64,000 nucleotides of DNA from Brachycybe producta (lineage: Eukaryota > Arthropoda > Diplopoda > Playtdesmida > Andrognathidae): the NCBI GenBank assembly GCA_036925085.1, contig JAUPFP010000002.1, positions 7,661,890-7,725,889 on the forward strand. The letters run 5' to 3'. Both the position numbers and the translations under genes were made by a program. Within the stretch, counting starts at the first letter, position 1. Each line of letters opens with the position of its first letter. Positions 11,221-56,141 of this stretch are shown here, one piece after another. The notes beneath the pieces were generated by a model, which was not told the origin of the DNA, did not search any database, and saw only the letters and a list, made by a program, of their open reading frames with translations.

Positions 11221-12305
11221 TTCCACCACAAAAAATGAAGTGCAGTTAAAAAGTTAACCACAGTTCATTTTCTAGTGGAAACAAATCTGATTACAGTAAC
11301 CATGGTTAAATTTATGAACAATGGAATTGTGGAGTTAACTCAACTGCATTCACACAATGTGGTTAACCACATTATTGAATGATTAAATACTTCATTTCCT
11401 GTAAGCAAACAAATTTAGCCTACAAAGAACATGGCGGTTATGCCTAGTTCTCACAACCTTCATGTAGCTCAGGTTAAGGACTTAGCCTATGTATAAGGGT
11501 TGTGAGAACACACACTAGATGGTGGTCAATGTCAAATGTTAGCTAGGGTTAGGTAGCCTTGGTTACCCATATGTAGCCTACACATTATTTAGTGTGAATG
11601 CAAGAAAAAGTTAACTTGATCATACGCCACCTGGTGGTCATAAATCTGAATAGAAAATGGCGTCATTCATTTTCTATTTCCATTGTTAGATGTTTCAGTC
11701 TATTTGTTAATTTATTAAAATAATTTAAAATTATCAATTGATCTTTATTTAATAATTACTTATTTCCATAAACTCTAAATCATCAACATACCTACAATAT
11801 TAAAATATGTTGCATTTAGTGTGCTCAATGAAGACTCATGCAATTCAGTTTTGTTAGTATGGACAATATCAGCCATTTTCCCTCCAATTATGTATACATT
11901 ATGCAGGCTATACACAGCACAATGTCCACGCATAATGGCCCGTGCCAAATTTGTAAAAATGAAATAAATGTGCTGTAGTGAGCGTCCCCTTTAGGCAGGT
12001 CACAAAGCCCATATGTAGCTGCTCACATGTGAACACAGTCATTTAGCCAAGGCTATTTTATCCCGAGCTACAAGAAGGTTGTGAGAACTAGGCATTAGTG
12101 GAGAGCACTCAATTTTTGACTGTATGAAGAATAGAAAATTTCATAAAATGCAAAACTGGGAGTGAAAACAAACAGGAAGTGTCACAAAATCATTGTGTTT
12201 AGTGTTTTGAAAATGGAAACACATACAAAAGGACCATTTCTAATTTCTCTCTAGTTAACTAAAACCATGTTTATGTAACTGCCGTTAATTTTTGTAGTGG
12301 AAACT
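11221..12305. mobile_element. Outer TIR element disrupted by a second insertion
   Basis: The left end reads TTCCACCACAAAAAATGAAG and continues to GCAGTTAA. The right end, complemented, reads TTTCCACTACAAAAATTAAC then GGCAGTTA. The interior holds a 654-bp element at 11441-12094. Without it, the outer element is about 430 bp. No coding capacity is visible. Confidence 0.5.
11441..12094. mobile_element. PIF/Harbinger-like MITE, TTA duplication
   Basis: Perfect or near-perfect inverted ends: TGCCTAGTTCTCACAACCTT on the left and its complement on the right, extending through TGTAGCTC. TTA occurs at 11438-11440 and 12095-12097. A 3-bp TWA duplication is typical of PIF/Harbinger. The element is 654 bp and no transposase is visible. 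Confidence 0.65.
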
Positions 12306-12509
12306 GGGTATTATGGTCGTATTATTAACGACTAAAGCCCTTTTGATAAGAAGTTGCATGTAAAAGTTGATGAATTTAGCATTAATAATATTACGAGCTC
12401 GTATTATAAACTCGTCCTGGGAATAAATCATGTGAGGAAATTACCATGATTAATAAATATACTTCAAAATAAACGTTTTAATGGCCGTTAAAAATGATAA
12501 CACTGTAAT

Positions 12510-13245
12510 TTGATTTATATTTGGTTTATAAAAAGTTTATTTTTAAAGATGTGAATATAAAAGTAGCTTTAAGCTGGTTTTAAAATGTGGAGAAGAAAAA
12601 CTTGAATGTGTTTTAGAAACTAGAATGGTAGCTGAGTAATCTCAATCATTTCAGGGTATTTTCATGCTGATTTCTTTCAAAATAAGCTTTAATAGACTTT
12701 GAAAACAATATGACTATAAAACTTTGAAGACAATATTTTTTTTAATTTAAAAAGATTGTTTTTTAAAAAATTATATATATAATATTCCAGGTCTGTGTGT
12801 GTGTGTAACGTCGGAATTTATATAAATTTGAATAAATGAACCGTTTTTTTCTCAAGGTCAACTATATGTTGAACTCTTCCCATCCAAGAACCCCATGATA
12901 TTAAATTGGAGAGGGGAGTGAAGGGGTGGGAGGAAAAGTTTGGAAAGTATAGAAAAAGGGGGGCGAGAGAGAAAAGTGGGAGGGGGTGACTGAGATTGAA
13001 ATGAAAGGAGTAAAAAAAGGAAAAAACGACGCGCATGCGCACAATTGCCTGTGAATTTTGCTCCCGTCATTTATGATGGGTTACCCCACTAGTATATATA
13101 TATAAACATGAAAATACCCTTAAGTGACTAAGCTACTCATCTAGTTTCTAATTTCTCTAAATTTTGCTCATTAAAAACAGAATAATCATGAGCTCGATTT
13201 AGCTATCTATTCCTACTGTAGTAACCATCTTAATCGTTTCAGTTG
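12510..13245. mobile_element. Family A MITE split by a Helitron-like insertion
   Basis: The left half, with AGAAACTAGAATGGTAGCTG, lies up to about 12780. The right half, with ACCCTTAAGTGACTAAGCTA and CTCATCTAGTTTCTAA, resumes at about 13105. The DNA between them is the 12785-13093 element. Family A was therefore in place before this Helitron-like insertion. Confidence 0.6.
12785..13093 (+). mobile_element. Helitron-like element, internally deleted copy 2
   Basis: Same 5' CCAGGTCTGTG start and 3' CCCGTCATTTATGATGGG hairpin plus CTAG end as copy 1. It jumps directly from GCGCATGCGCACA to CAATTGCCTG, so about 230 bp of the interior is absent compared with copies 1 and 3. The flanks are (TA)n on both sides. 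Confidence 0.6.
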
Positions 13246-14336
13246 TTTCAATAGTTTCTAAAACATTTTTTTTTAAACTTTTACTTGTGTTTCTTCTAAA
13301 AAAACATAAAACCCACTTTAGTGTTTTGTTTACTTGTTTATGAGGGTTTAGTTTATAATTGGTTCATGTTTATCTGTATTCAAATATTCTTATCAAAACT
13401 TATTATAGACAAAAAAAAGGCATAAGGAAATAACCTAAAGTTCTCGGACACAATGGGTTTGAAAATTTTTTTTCTGACTCAAGAAACTTCTCAACAAAAA
13501 AAAAATCGAACAATGAATGAATGAGTCTGAGTCCCAGTTTCTTCTCATCATTCTACTTATTTTTAGATAGGCTAAAGAAATTAAAGAAAGTAGAATGGGG
13601 CTTATGGGGTTTTTACTGAAGGTTTGCTTGGTGCAACACAATGCGCACATGAACGCATTGATGGTGGAAAGGGTCTGTAAAAAAGATTGACATTTTCTAG
13701 TTAGTCTTGTAAGTACATTTCTTGAAACTAATCCCTGGAGTACACATATAAGGAATGATTTGTGTCGTAAGCAAAAATTCAGGTCACATCAGCCACCACT
13801 GTCACAAAGAGAAGGGGACACACCATCCATATATATATCGTATATTGTGCTTATTATAAACCACGAGGTCTCATTACAGAAAAAAAGTCATAAAATTGTG
13901 ACAGTCATACCTTATAATTTTTGGAGGCAGCACCAACGAAAACAAAAGTATTTCTTTTCTGTCGAGATTGTAGAAGGGCCTGCCTAAAACGCAAAAAATA
14001 AAAATAAACGGAAACCCTAGAAGAAATTATGAAATTTTTCTCACTCGCGGTGCTCGCAGAATGTATTCTGCAATCCAGCACTATTTCTTAACTCTGGAAA
14101 GTTGATCATTGATTTTTAATAAATAATTACTATCGGGAACTGGTTTATTTAATAATTTCATAATTAATATAACATTCTAAAAACCATTTCAATCACTGGG
14201 TATCAATAATATCGATTAGCCCCTCGCAGACCAGAACCCAGGTTGCGCCACTGATGTGTATTGTGTTTTTTTCATGAGGGAAAGGAGGCAAACTCAAGAA
14301 CCGCCCAGGGTGGCATAAACTCTAGCTAATCCCCTG
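13246..14336. other. Non-coding stretch
   Basis: No gene supported. Short frames at 13435-13650 (minus) and 13760-13987 (plus) show no recognisable domain or splice context. Confidence 0.45.
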
Positions 14337-14952
14337 GATGTCTGAGGCCAACAAAACGCAAGCGCACACGACCGTCAGTTTCTCAGTGGTTGTGCTTGTG
14401 CATGGATGACTTCCATCATGTGCGTGCACCATCCACAAAACTATGTAAACACTTTAAACTACCCGACTAATTAGTAGTTCATGTGCGCGTCCACTGCCGA
14501 GTAAGGGTTCTCCATCCCACCACCGACAATCGGGTCACCCGGTGGAGGAAAAAATGGAACATGTCGCATCTTTTTTGTCGGCCCGTCTATTTAGTCGGCA
14601 AATTACTATCACAGCCCACCTGCCAGTTGGCTTCAGGTCACTCATGCCCGAGGGCATACAACAGTCTTTGTTACATGCACAATGGGAAAACAATACAATA
14701 CATACTAGGGTGCCCGAGGGCAAGTGTCAGACTAAGTGGAAAATGTAGATCAATGAAGAATGCCTGGCAGTCTGGTTGGTGGACACTAGCCATCTGTACC
14801 AAATCTGCTAGTGGTGCTGTTGTTGCTCCTGTCTGTACCGTCCATACTGTCACCAGTGTTGGCAGTGTGCGTTACCCTGAAAGAAGCCTTACTGTTCATT
14901 CTGACTGACTCAACTGTCTGGCGTTGTCTGCCACAGATTGTTTGACGTCTGC
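14337..14952 (-). mobile_element. Family C TIR element, larger copy
   Basis: Inverted relative of the copy at 29270-29684. The right end, complemented, gives CAGACGTCAAACAATCTGTG, matching CAGACGACGGACAATCGGTG. Shared internal blocks include a GTCCACTGCCGAGTA-like segment and ATTTAGTCGG. It has about 200 bp of extra interior and its left end appears cut. It is more GC-rich than its surroundings. The overlapping open frame of 141 codons does not resemble a transposase. Confidence 0.55.
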
Positions 14953-16060
14953 GCGCTCGCTATAAAAAATAAGACCGCAAACAAAGCAAACATACACACA
15001 CAAAGCAAACGCGCGTCACTTTCAGAGCAAACATACTGTAGACATATGAATGTCGAACATAGGCATGCACGACATTGGCAGGCATAATAAACACGGGCGA
15101 ACGTACATAATTTTGGAATAAAGCTTTATAATAATTGATGCTGAATATTATACATAAGAATTTTTTATAATATAAATGGTAATAGAACCTAGTAGGATCT
15201 CTCTATAAGAGAGATTGTTTTTTTCCTATGCTACCTTTCTAGTTTTTTTGCAAAAAACAAAACAAACAAAAACAATAAAAGGAAAATGGAAAAACCATGT
15301 ATTGTTTTTGGTATGACTCCATCAACGGTCTTTCAGAGCTATGTGACAAACAGACTTGATGTAGTTTTTTTACCCCTTTTTTCTTTCCATTGTATATTAT
15401 GCAATGTTTTACAGTAGGAAGGCAAGTGCAGCTTATCTTATCCATCCGTGCACATTTCAATCATACGCTTTCTAACTTAGATTTTTTTTTTTTGCTCTAT
15501 GAAGAATCATTTTTGGATGCATTTGCCATTTCAAGATCTGTAGGCAGTTTTTATTCTGTCATCATTGTCTCTCTATTACCTTTCTTAGCATACTATTGGT
15601 GGGAAGGGTGGTTGTACAATATATACATGTACTGTATATGTGTGTGTGTAGTGTACCCATAACTTTAACCTTAAACGACAGAGACAAATTATCCTTCGTT
15701 TCAACGTGCTGAAATTGTTAATAAAGCATCGTTGTATATGATAGAGGGGGTGTTAGAAGGATTTCAATCTGTAGGGAGATTTTTTTTTGGGGGGGGAATG
15801 GAATGCTGTAATGTAATATAGATGAAAGAGATCTCCATTGTAATTCCATACTTTAGGCCCTTCAGAACATGAAATAGTTTTGGTAATTCTAAAGGTTTGC
15901 CACTTTGGCTAAAAACCCTTTGTGTGTGTGTGTGTGTGTGTGTGTTTGTCATTTTTATCTATTTTCCAGTTTAAATTTTAGTTCAGTTTAGTTATTTCTG
16001 CTGTATTTATTGTTTGATTAGCACCTTTTTCAACTTTGAAAAGCCCACTGTAATATAAGG
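14953..16060. other. Non-coding stretch with (TG)n
   Basis: No supported gene. A (TG)n microsatellite lies at about 15921-15944, and shorter TG runs near 15640. Overlapping frames at 15239-15662 on both strands look spurious. Confidence 0.45.
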
Positions 16061-16245
16061 ACTGGTTCAGTTCATGAAGTAATGCAGCAACAATGCAAGA
16101 TCACTTTCTTCATTGCATGTGTAGTTTTCAAATGCATCAACCAAACTTGATAAATATTTTGGTTACTGCATTGTACACATGCGCATTAGAGAGGGGGGGT
16201 CTTACATTGCTGCTGCATTGTTTCATTGAAACTTGAAACTTTCTA
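16061..16245. mobile_element. Small TIR element
   Basis: Inverted arms AATGCAGCAACAATGCAAGA (16081-16100) and TCTTACATTGCTGCTGCATT (16200-16219). Weaker outer symmetry extends about 20 bp further on each side. It is non-coding and unassigned. Confidence 0.5.
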
Positions 16246-17920
16246 TTAAAAGTCTGAGTTTAGGCAATAATTTTGCGCTTAGCACAATCATTAAGAATTC
16301 AACCCTATGTGTTGAACACCACATTGTAAACTTACATTAAACAACACATATTTGGACAACGCGTAACTACATTACAATTATATGTTGCCTAATGTAAACC
16401 CAATTTTAGAAGTAACTTATTTTGTAAGGCATTAGAAATTAGAAGAGCAAATCATTATTGATATGTTTAAAAGTAATCATTGTATCGCTGTATGAAAATT
16501 TCTGTTATTTTTCATTTTGATTTTTATTCGGAATTTTTTGCTTCCTAGCAACAACTTTAACAAAAGCTGCTTCTTTTAATTATAAAAGTTGTGTTTTTTT
16601 ACTGTGAAAAACGTTAGTATAGCTTCCGTTTAATGATGACTTTTTATGTAACTTTTTGAAAATTTATACAGCCGGAAATGGCATTCTCCTTCCACAAACC
16701 AAACTTTATGTCAAAATTGACATTTTTCATTTTAGTTTTACAATAAATGTTGTTGTAACAAAGTTAAAATGGCGTAAAGCCATTAATTAAAAACATACAT
16801 AACGTCAACTTTTGAGCTTTTCAAACTGCTATAAAATATTATTTATGTTTTAAAAATATCAACATGACACTATCTATTCAGACCAAGGTCACGCATGCAG
16901 AAAAAAAAAGCCAACTGAAAATGTGACTGGAAATAGAAGTTGTCCAAGTTAAATTAATAATAATTTTATTTTATTTTGTTTGGCAGAAAAAGTAGACAAA
17001 GGGAAAGGTCACACGTGCTTAAAAACCACTAGAGATTTGGCGCTTCTGGTAAAGTTGTACAAAATGAGATTTTTTTTCAGCATGTGTTCCAAAAATGTTT
17101 CAATTTCTTTTTTATTCTGCCAAGCGGAATTACATTTTATCAGCTAATAATGCTTCATCTGCGTCATTCTGTAATGGCTCCTAATCTTCTACTTACTAAC
17201 CCCCTTCTGTTTTCTGCTTTTTCCATGCATGTGGGATTGAATCCTAAGACCTGGTACACACGATTAATTTTGGCTTGTCAATTTTTTTGATCTTAAAAAT
17301 TTTATATAGGCAGCTCCTATTATTTTTTTTACTAATTACTGATAATTACTGATCATTACAAAGCATTAGGATGTAAACAAATATGTATAGTCTAATATAA
17401 TAATATCACAGAACTGACAATTCAGAATTGACATTCTACACCCAGCTTAAGGCTGTTATTTTACTTTTCTAGTTTCTAAAACATTTTAAAATTTTTTCAT
17501 AATGTTATTAGAAGAAAAAGATACTTCAAATATATAAGTTCTTAATCTTAAAGTTTCCGTTTCAGTAACTTAAACGTTTTGACAGTGTTTTCAAAACATA
17601 AAACATATGTTTGCCATTTTTTCAAAAAAAAAAATACACAGATTGAAAGAATTGTGTGACTTAACTCGAATTGTCGTTAATGTTTCGTAATTTAACAAAC
17701 GTTTTATCGGATCGTTTAAAAGCTTATAAAAGCTGCTTGAAAAGATAGAGAAAGGGAGAGTTTTAAAAAGTTAAGTAGGTTCTTATTTCATTGTGTTTTT
17801 TGATCAGAGAAAATATTTTTCTTTTGTTGAACAACTTCGTAAATTAATTAACCCGTTTCTCACTGAAGATAGGAATTTAAAAGTGGAGGGCTTCTAATAA
17901 TAGACAACATTTAAACTCAA
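16246..17920. other. Non-coding stretch with repeat fragments
   Basis: Contains E-like pieces near 16880-17290 and a short family A fragment (TTTCTAGTTTCTAAAACATT) near 17465-17485. No gene supported. Confidence 0.4.
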
Positions 17921-17972
17921 TGGCGCATTTAGGCATTGGTGCATAGGTATGCGCCTACAACTAAATGCGCCA
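17921..17972. repeat. Short hairpin element
   Basis: TGGCGCATTTAG at 17921-17932 and its exact complement CTAAATGCGCCA at 17961-17972. A second symmetric pair (GGCAT and ATGCGCC) lies inside. Probably a tiny MITE remnant. Confidence 0.55.
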
Positions 17973-18107
17973 CTGATAAGTCTTCTAATTTTAGTGACAC
18001 TCAGAAATCAAAATTATATTTTTATGTTAAGTATAATATTAAAATAAGATTTGTTGTAACACTTGTCTGTGAGAACCTCAAAAGCAAGCGTTGTTGAATG
18101 TGCGGAA

Positions 18108-18262
18108 TCAGTCAATCTGCACATTGCCTAAACTAGTTTGCAAAACAACCAACCTGCTAGTGAATCTGCAAAATTTAACACCTTAAAATGTATTGAATTT
18201 TGCAGATTCATTAGCAGATTGGTTGTTTTGCAAATTTGCATTGACAATCTGCAGATTGACAG
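18108..18262. mobile_element. Foldback element with 39-bp arms
   Basis: The arms at 18137-18175 and 18196-18234 match at 37 of 39 positions as inverted repeats, starting TTTGCAAAACAACCAA. Outer symmetric boxes (CAGTCAATCTGCA and TGCAGATTGACAG) extend it. The long stem and 20-nt loop could fold if transcribed. No coding capacity. Confidence 0.65.
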
Positions 18263-18324
18263 TAACATATGCAATATGCATTAATAGGTAGAATGGGACT
18301 TTTGGAATTTTAACGGAGAGCTCA

Positions 18325-18430
18325 CACCCTTGAATTATTGAGTTACCCTTCTAGTTTCTAAAACACCTTCAACTTTAACTTGATTTTTGCTCATGAAAAG
18401 ACAGAATAACCAGAGTTAAAGGTTAAAACT
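18325..18430. repeat. Family A MITE fragment
   Basis: Right half with GAGTTACCCTTCTAGTTTCT, then AACACCTTCAACTTTAAC and AGAATAACCAGAGTT. Confidence 0.5.
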
Positions 18431-20019
18431 ACTTTGACATTGAAAAGAATACATTTTTGAATAATAATTTTCTAAATACCAAGAAAATGTTTTTTCTAAA
18501 ATACAAACTTTTTTAAGGTCAACTTTTGAAACATGGAAGGAATCGATTTAAAGAAAAATTTGTGATGTAATACTTTCTGTAAATCAATACTTTGACTTAG
18601 AGAAAATATTTTAATGCATTCTTTATTTTGTATATACAACATTTATCTTATTGACAATAGAAATGATATTAAGGTTGAAGTGGGGTGGAAGAAAGAAATT
18701 ATTATTTAATGAAAGAAAAAATTTCAAATAGAAAAAGGAATTCAGGTTTTTTTTTGTAGAGCAAAACAAATTGAAAGATATATTAATTATGTATTAAAAT
18801 TTATTTTTTTCTCTTTATTTCGTTTCAGAATGTCAACTTTGATTTGGATATTCAAATGTCACAATTGTTTTTAACTTTTTTTTTTGCATCACAGTTGTGA
18901 TTGGCTGTCTACATTTTTTTTTTCTCTCCTTCTTCTCAAATATAATGAGAAATGTGAGCGCCATATTTTTTTTGCAAACATGGCCGCCATTTTGATTTTT
19001 TTTTCATAATGACGTTATCAGTCACAAATTTCGTTATATGAATTTTCATTTCACATTGTCTTCAATGGTGTTTTAGAAAAATCAAACTAAATTACTATTT
19101 AATCTAATATAAGAAGATTTATTAACTTTGAAAAAAATTATTTAGAACATATTTAGGTCAAATTTTATTCTTTTCTCAATTGGAATCTCAACTTTTTTTT
19201 AAGTCGTCTTATTCTGTAATTTTTCTTTTAACTCTCTATAATTGGTAAATATATCTACAGAAAATTCAAATATTTTTGGAAAAAAAAGTATATTTCTTTA
19301 TTTGCAGCACGGATATCATTTTTTTCTTCTTCTGATGTGTGTAAAAAAGGTTAGACTTTTTTTGATCCAATATTACAATAGATAATGACCAAAAATTTTT
19401 TTCAAAAATGTAGGAGGAGAGTCATTATGTGATTTTTATTTTTTTGCACATTAGATGACGACATCAAAGGGCATATATACATATAAGGGATATACATATA
19501 AGGAAAATGAATACGCAATTTATGTAGATCTGTAAATTGGATCACACATACATATATACTGTATATACAGCACATATAATAATAATCATATGCATGTATT
19601 CAGAAAGAATGGATTTCTGTCTCTCTCTCTCTCTCTCATAAAGGATTATGTTGTCAAGTTATTTCTTCTTTGTGTGTATATCTCATGTATGTATGTGTAT
19701 TTTTTTGAAAGATGCAAAAAAATAACTTCTATGACAACCTCAGTTGTTTCATGAAAATTTTATTCATACAACAGACTTTGAAATCTTCAACAACAGTGAT
19801 TTTTCTTGCTTAAAAAAATAGAAGACAAACAAAAAAAAAGTATTTTCTGTTGAGAACTTAAGGCAAAGGGCCTTTTTATCAACCAGAAAAATAACAAAAC
19901 AAAAGTTTTTTTTTATGTTTTTAAACAAATGGATTTTTATTTTAAATGCGACATCAATATCATCACAAGTAAAAGAAGTCATCATTAAAAGTTTTAAAAT
20001 TAGTACAAAAATTAAAACC
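18431..20019. other. AT-rich DNA upstream of the receptor gene
   Basis: Contains a (CT)n tract near 19618-19638 and T-rich runs. The receptor promoter and 5' UTR must lie here or further upstream, but I cannot point to a convincing core promoter. The minus-strand frame at 19764-20111 is antisense to exon 1 and is rejected. Confidence 0.4.
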
Positions 20020-49142
<29,123 letters not shown>

Positions 49143-49535
49143 TTTTTTTTTTTCTTTTCTATTCATTGAGATCGGGTTTTTTAAATATAATTTCTAGATA
49201 TATTTATAATGATGTGTATCAATGAAAAAAAAAATAAGTTTTCAATTAATATTGAATTCATGTAGGCCTAGAGGTCGAAAATATTTATATTTTCTATTGA
49301 TATAATGTGAAAGATTTTATAAGACTGTTTAATGTTTGTTTTTGATTGCGAGAGATATACCAAAGGTCCATCCAATTAATTTTTGGAGGTTTCAGTTATT
49401 TTATGGAGGTTTCAATTATTTTATTAGATTTTTGATTTTCAAATAAAAAATCCGCTCACATAGTTAGTTCAGAAATTTACATATTTTATTATGTAATCTT
49501 TTTCAGGAGCAACATTCAGGTAAGATCGTTTATGA
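49143..49535 (+). other. Receptor 3' UTR candidate
   Basis: AT-rich. The best polyadenylation signal is AATAAA at 49442-49447, about 300 bp after the stop. The true end is not provable from sequence alone. Confidence 0.4.
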
Positions 49536-50000
49536 AAAGCTAATTTTCGAACTTTGTGGTCTCATTACAGAATGAAAATAAGACTGTCATATGACAGCTT
49601 AAAATGACCGTCATAAAATAATAGCGAATTAGGAGTGACATAATAAAGTATAACTGCCACAATTTTGTGATTTTTTTCTTCTTTATGTAACGAGGCTCCT
49701 TATTCTGTTTTTCAGAGGCAAAATTAAGATAAAATTAGAATGTGTTTTAGAAACTAGAAGGGTGGCTCAATCACTTAATGTTATTTTCATGTTGATACAT
49801 TTCAAAATAAACAAAAATTAAAAAAAAATATCGTCTGCTTAAAAATGGGTTATTTTCAAAATCATATAAAAAGCTTAATTTGAAATATATCAACACTAAA
49901 ATACGCTTTAAGTGATTAGTTAAATTACTTAAACTTGTTTCTAACAAACATTCGAATTTTTCTTCATTTGCACCTAAAAAAAATTGAAAGTTTTTATTAT
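49535..50000. mobile_element. Family A MITE, two-armed copy
   Basis: The left arm has TATTCTGTTTTTCAGAGGCA and AGAAACTAGAAGGGTGGCTC. The right arm is degenerate (TTAAGTGATTAGTTAAATTA). It lies between the receptor and ATP synthase genes. Confidence 0.55.
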
Positions 50001-50434
50001 TAGAAACTATAATAACACAGGAACATACATGTATATACATTATATTTTTAAAATCAATTTTTATGATTTATAAGTCGTAATTAATTGATATTTTGGCAAC
50101 ACAAATATACATGTACAAAAAAAATTTTAATCTTAATTATTTTCATATTTTCATAAAATGTTTGTTTTTAAAGACATCTTTATAAAAACACTTTTCGCAT
50201 CATCACCTTATCTAGTTTATAAGAAATACTGATTTTGAATGCTTCTGTTGAATGCTTCTGAAATAAGTTCATATAAATTATGTAAATTTATTATATACAT
50301 ATAGAACAACAATTGTAAGACAAGTTTAAAAGAAAAAAAAAAGTCAAGAAGTTGCTTTTCTACTTTTTTTGCACCTTTGGATCTGATACAGGCTGTAGTC
50401 ATTATCATTTAGTATTTATTCTAAAGTTGGTCTT

Positions 50435-50436
<2 letters not shown>

Positions 50437-50521
<85 letters not shown>

Positions 50522-50535
50522 AATATATATATATA
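50437..50535. repeat. Interrupted (TA)n tract
   Basis: (TA)n with four AAATAT interruptions, directly next to the 60-bp palindrome. Confidence 0.85.
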
Positions 50536-50540
50536 AATAT

Positions 50541-50549
50541 AATTGGCCA

Positions 50550-50591
<42 letters not shown>

Positions 50592-50600
50592 TGGCCAATT
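50541..50600. repeat. Perfect 60-bp palindrome with (AT)19 core
   Basis: AATTGGCCACG, then (AT)19, then CGTGGCCAATT. Every position pairs. Cruciform extrusion is plausible because the core is pure AT. Confidence 0.85.
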
Positions 50601-50707
50601 TTCTGATGGCCCCTGTTACGTGATAAACGTTTTGGATAAATATTATAAATGATCATAAAAATTGAGAATGTTTGTTATAAGTAGAGAAAGTAAAATTTTC
50701 AATCTCT

Positions 50708-50803
50708 TTTGTTTGTAAGCTAGTTCTCAAGAAATGGCTCGCGTGCCAACAAGAGCCGTTTAGTGGCACGTGAGCCACTTTAAGAGAACCTCTTGCTTGC
50801 AAA
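50708..50803. repeat. Imperfect foldback element, about 95 bp
   Basis: The left arm has GTTCTCAAGAAATGGCTCGC then GTGCCA. The right arm, complemented, has GTTCTCTTAAAGTGGCTCAC then GTGCCA. Outer TTTG(T/C)AAGC boxes are also symmetric. Confidence 0.55.
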
Positions 50804-51480
50804 GATCATACATTTTTTATATAGTTTTATTTTGTGGATTCAAGATTAATAGAGTAGTACTTTTTTATTGTGAAAATGGTGTAGAGAAGTGAATTTCATT
50901 ATAAATTATATTTAAAAGATTCTTAATCTACACACATATTGAATATATTCATAAATCATATGTATACGCAGTTAATTAATGTACTTCTCATTAATTGTAA
51001 TTTTGTAACAAATTTTTATTTAGTTCTATATTTTTTTTAATTTTTTGATTTATGATAAAAGATTTGGAAAAAAAAATTAGATGGAAAGTTTTATTGGTTC
51101 CAATATAATATATACATATATTTATATACAGTCCATATATAAAATATTTTCTTTTCATAAATTGCGATATTAAAAAAATGTACACATTCAAATACTCAAA
51201 ATTTAATGTCATCATTAAATTTTCTCATTTAAGATAAAATGAAATTTATAGCCATAAATATTGAAAAAAGAGCGTTTTTGCATTAAAGTAATATTAATCA
51301 TATCGAGTTAAATCGATAACTCATTTTATATCGATTTGTAAATATCGATAGTATAACAATATTGTTATTGTCACTAGATGTCGCCACAGCACAAGCAACG
51401 TTCATTTAAAATCTCAAAAAGGCATGAATGATCGACCTCTATGTTATATTCAGAAGCATGAGGCGTGGCTTACAACACAG
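50804..51480. other. Intergenic DNA upstream of the ATP synthase gene
   Basis: AT-rich. It includes ATCGAT-type palindromes near 51303-51350. No gene was recognised. Confidence 0.4.
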
Positions 51481-51754
51481 ACGATACACGCTTAGAGAGT
51501 AATCCAAAATGGCGTTTCTTTCTTTTGATATTTATATGAAAAATACGTCATATTAGTTCACCAGTAAGGAAGGAAAGATGGCTTCAATTATAGTACGGCC
51601 TTGAGATTTTTTTTTTATTTTGTTATCAAAGTATTGTGAACCAATCAGAGAGAGTCATTGCTTGCAATTCTTCAGTCGTCGATCGAGAGTTGTGAGTTAT
51701 TCTCGTTTCCGCTTGGAGCTCTGTTTCGCCGGCGTTTCTACGAAGAACATAGCC
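51481..51754 (+). promoter_or_regulatory. ATP synthase beta promoter and 5' UTR region
   Basis: A canonical CCAATCAG box lies at 51641-51648, 107 bp before the start codon. The region is GC-richer than the DNA upstream. No TATA box is obvious. The transcription start is not determinable. Confidence 0.4.
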
Positions 51755-55856
<4,102 letters not shown>

Positions 55857-56095
55857 GGTGACAACGGTTATTGTATTTTAGCTATTTCTTTTTTCGCTCT
55901 CTCTCTCTCTCTCCAACACCCTAGTTAGATAAATTCTGAAGTCAAATCAAGATGTTTTATGTTCGGTTTTTCTGTACGTAGTAGCGATTCATAAAATGTA
56001 AAGCAAGGTTATAACAATTCATATGATAGAAACTCAACCGGAAACTGCGTGTGTGAAAGATTGAGACAAATAAACAGTCGTTTTCCAATCGAATA
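55857..56095 (+). other. ATP synthase beta 3' UTR
   Basis: Contains a (CT)n tract near 55900 and the polyadenylation signal AATAAA at 56069-56074, so the transcript should end at about 56090. Confidence 0.6.
56069..56074 (+). terminator. Polyadenylation signal of ATP5F1B
   Basis: Canonical AATAAA, 213 bp after the stop codon. Confidence 0.6.
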
Positions 56096-56101
56096 TAAAC
56101 T

Positions 56102-56107
56102 TTTATT
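56102..56107 (-). terminator. Polyadenylation signal of ELP2
   Basis: AATAAA on the minus strand, 35 bp downstream of the ELP2 stop codon and about 30 bp from the opposing ATP5F1B signal. Confidence 0.55.
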
Positions 56108-56141
56108 TTGAAAAAACAAACAATTTCTAGAGATCGTAATT

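Noticed and set aside
14483-14908. 141-codon plus-strand frame that might be a transposase fragment
   Set aside because: It lies inside a non-autonomous TIR element with a shorter relative at 29270-29684. The overlapping frames in other phases are of similar length, and no transposase motif is visible.
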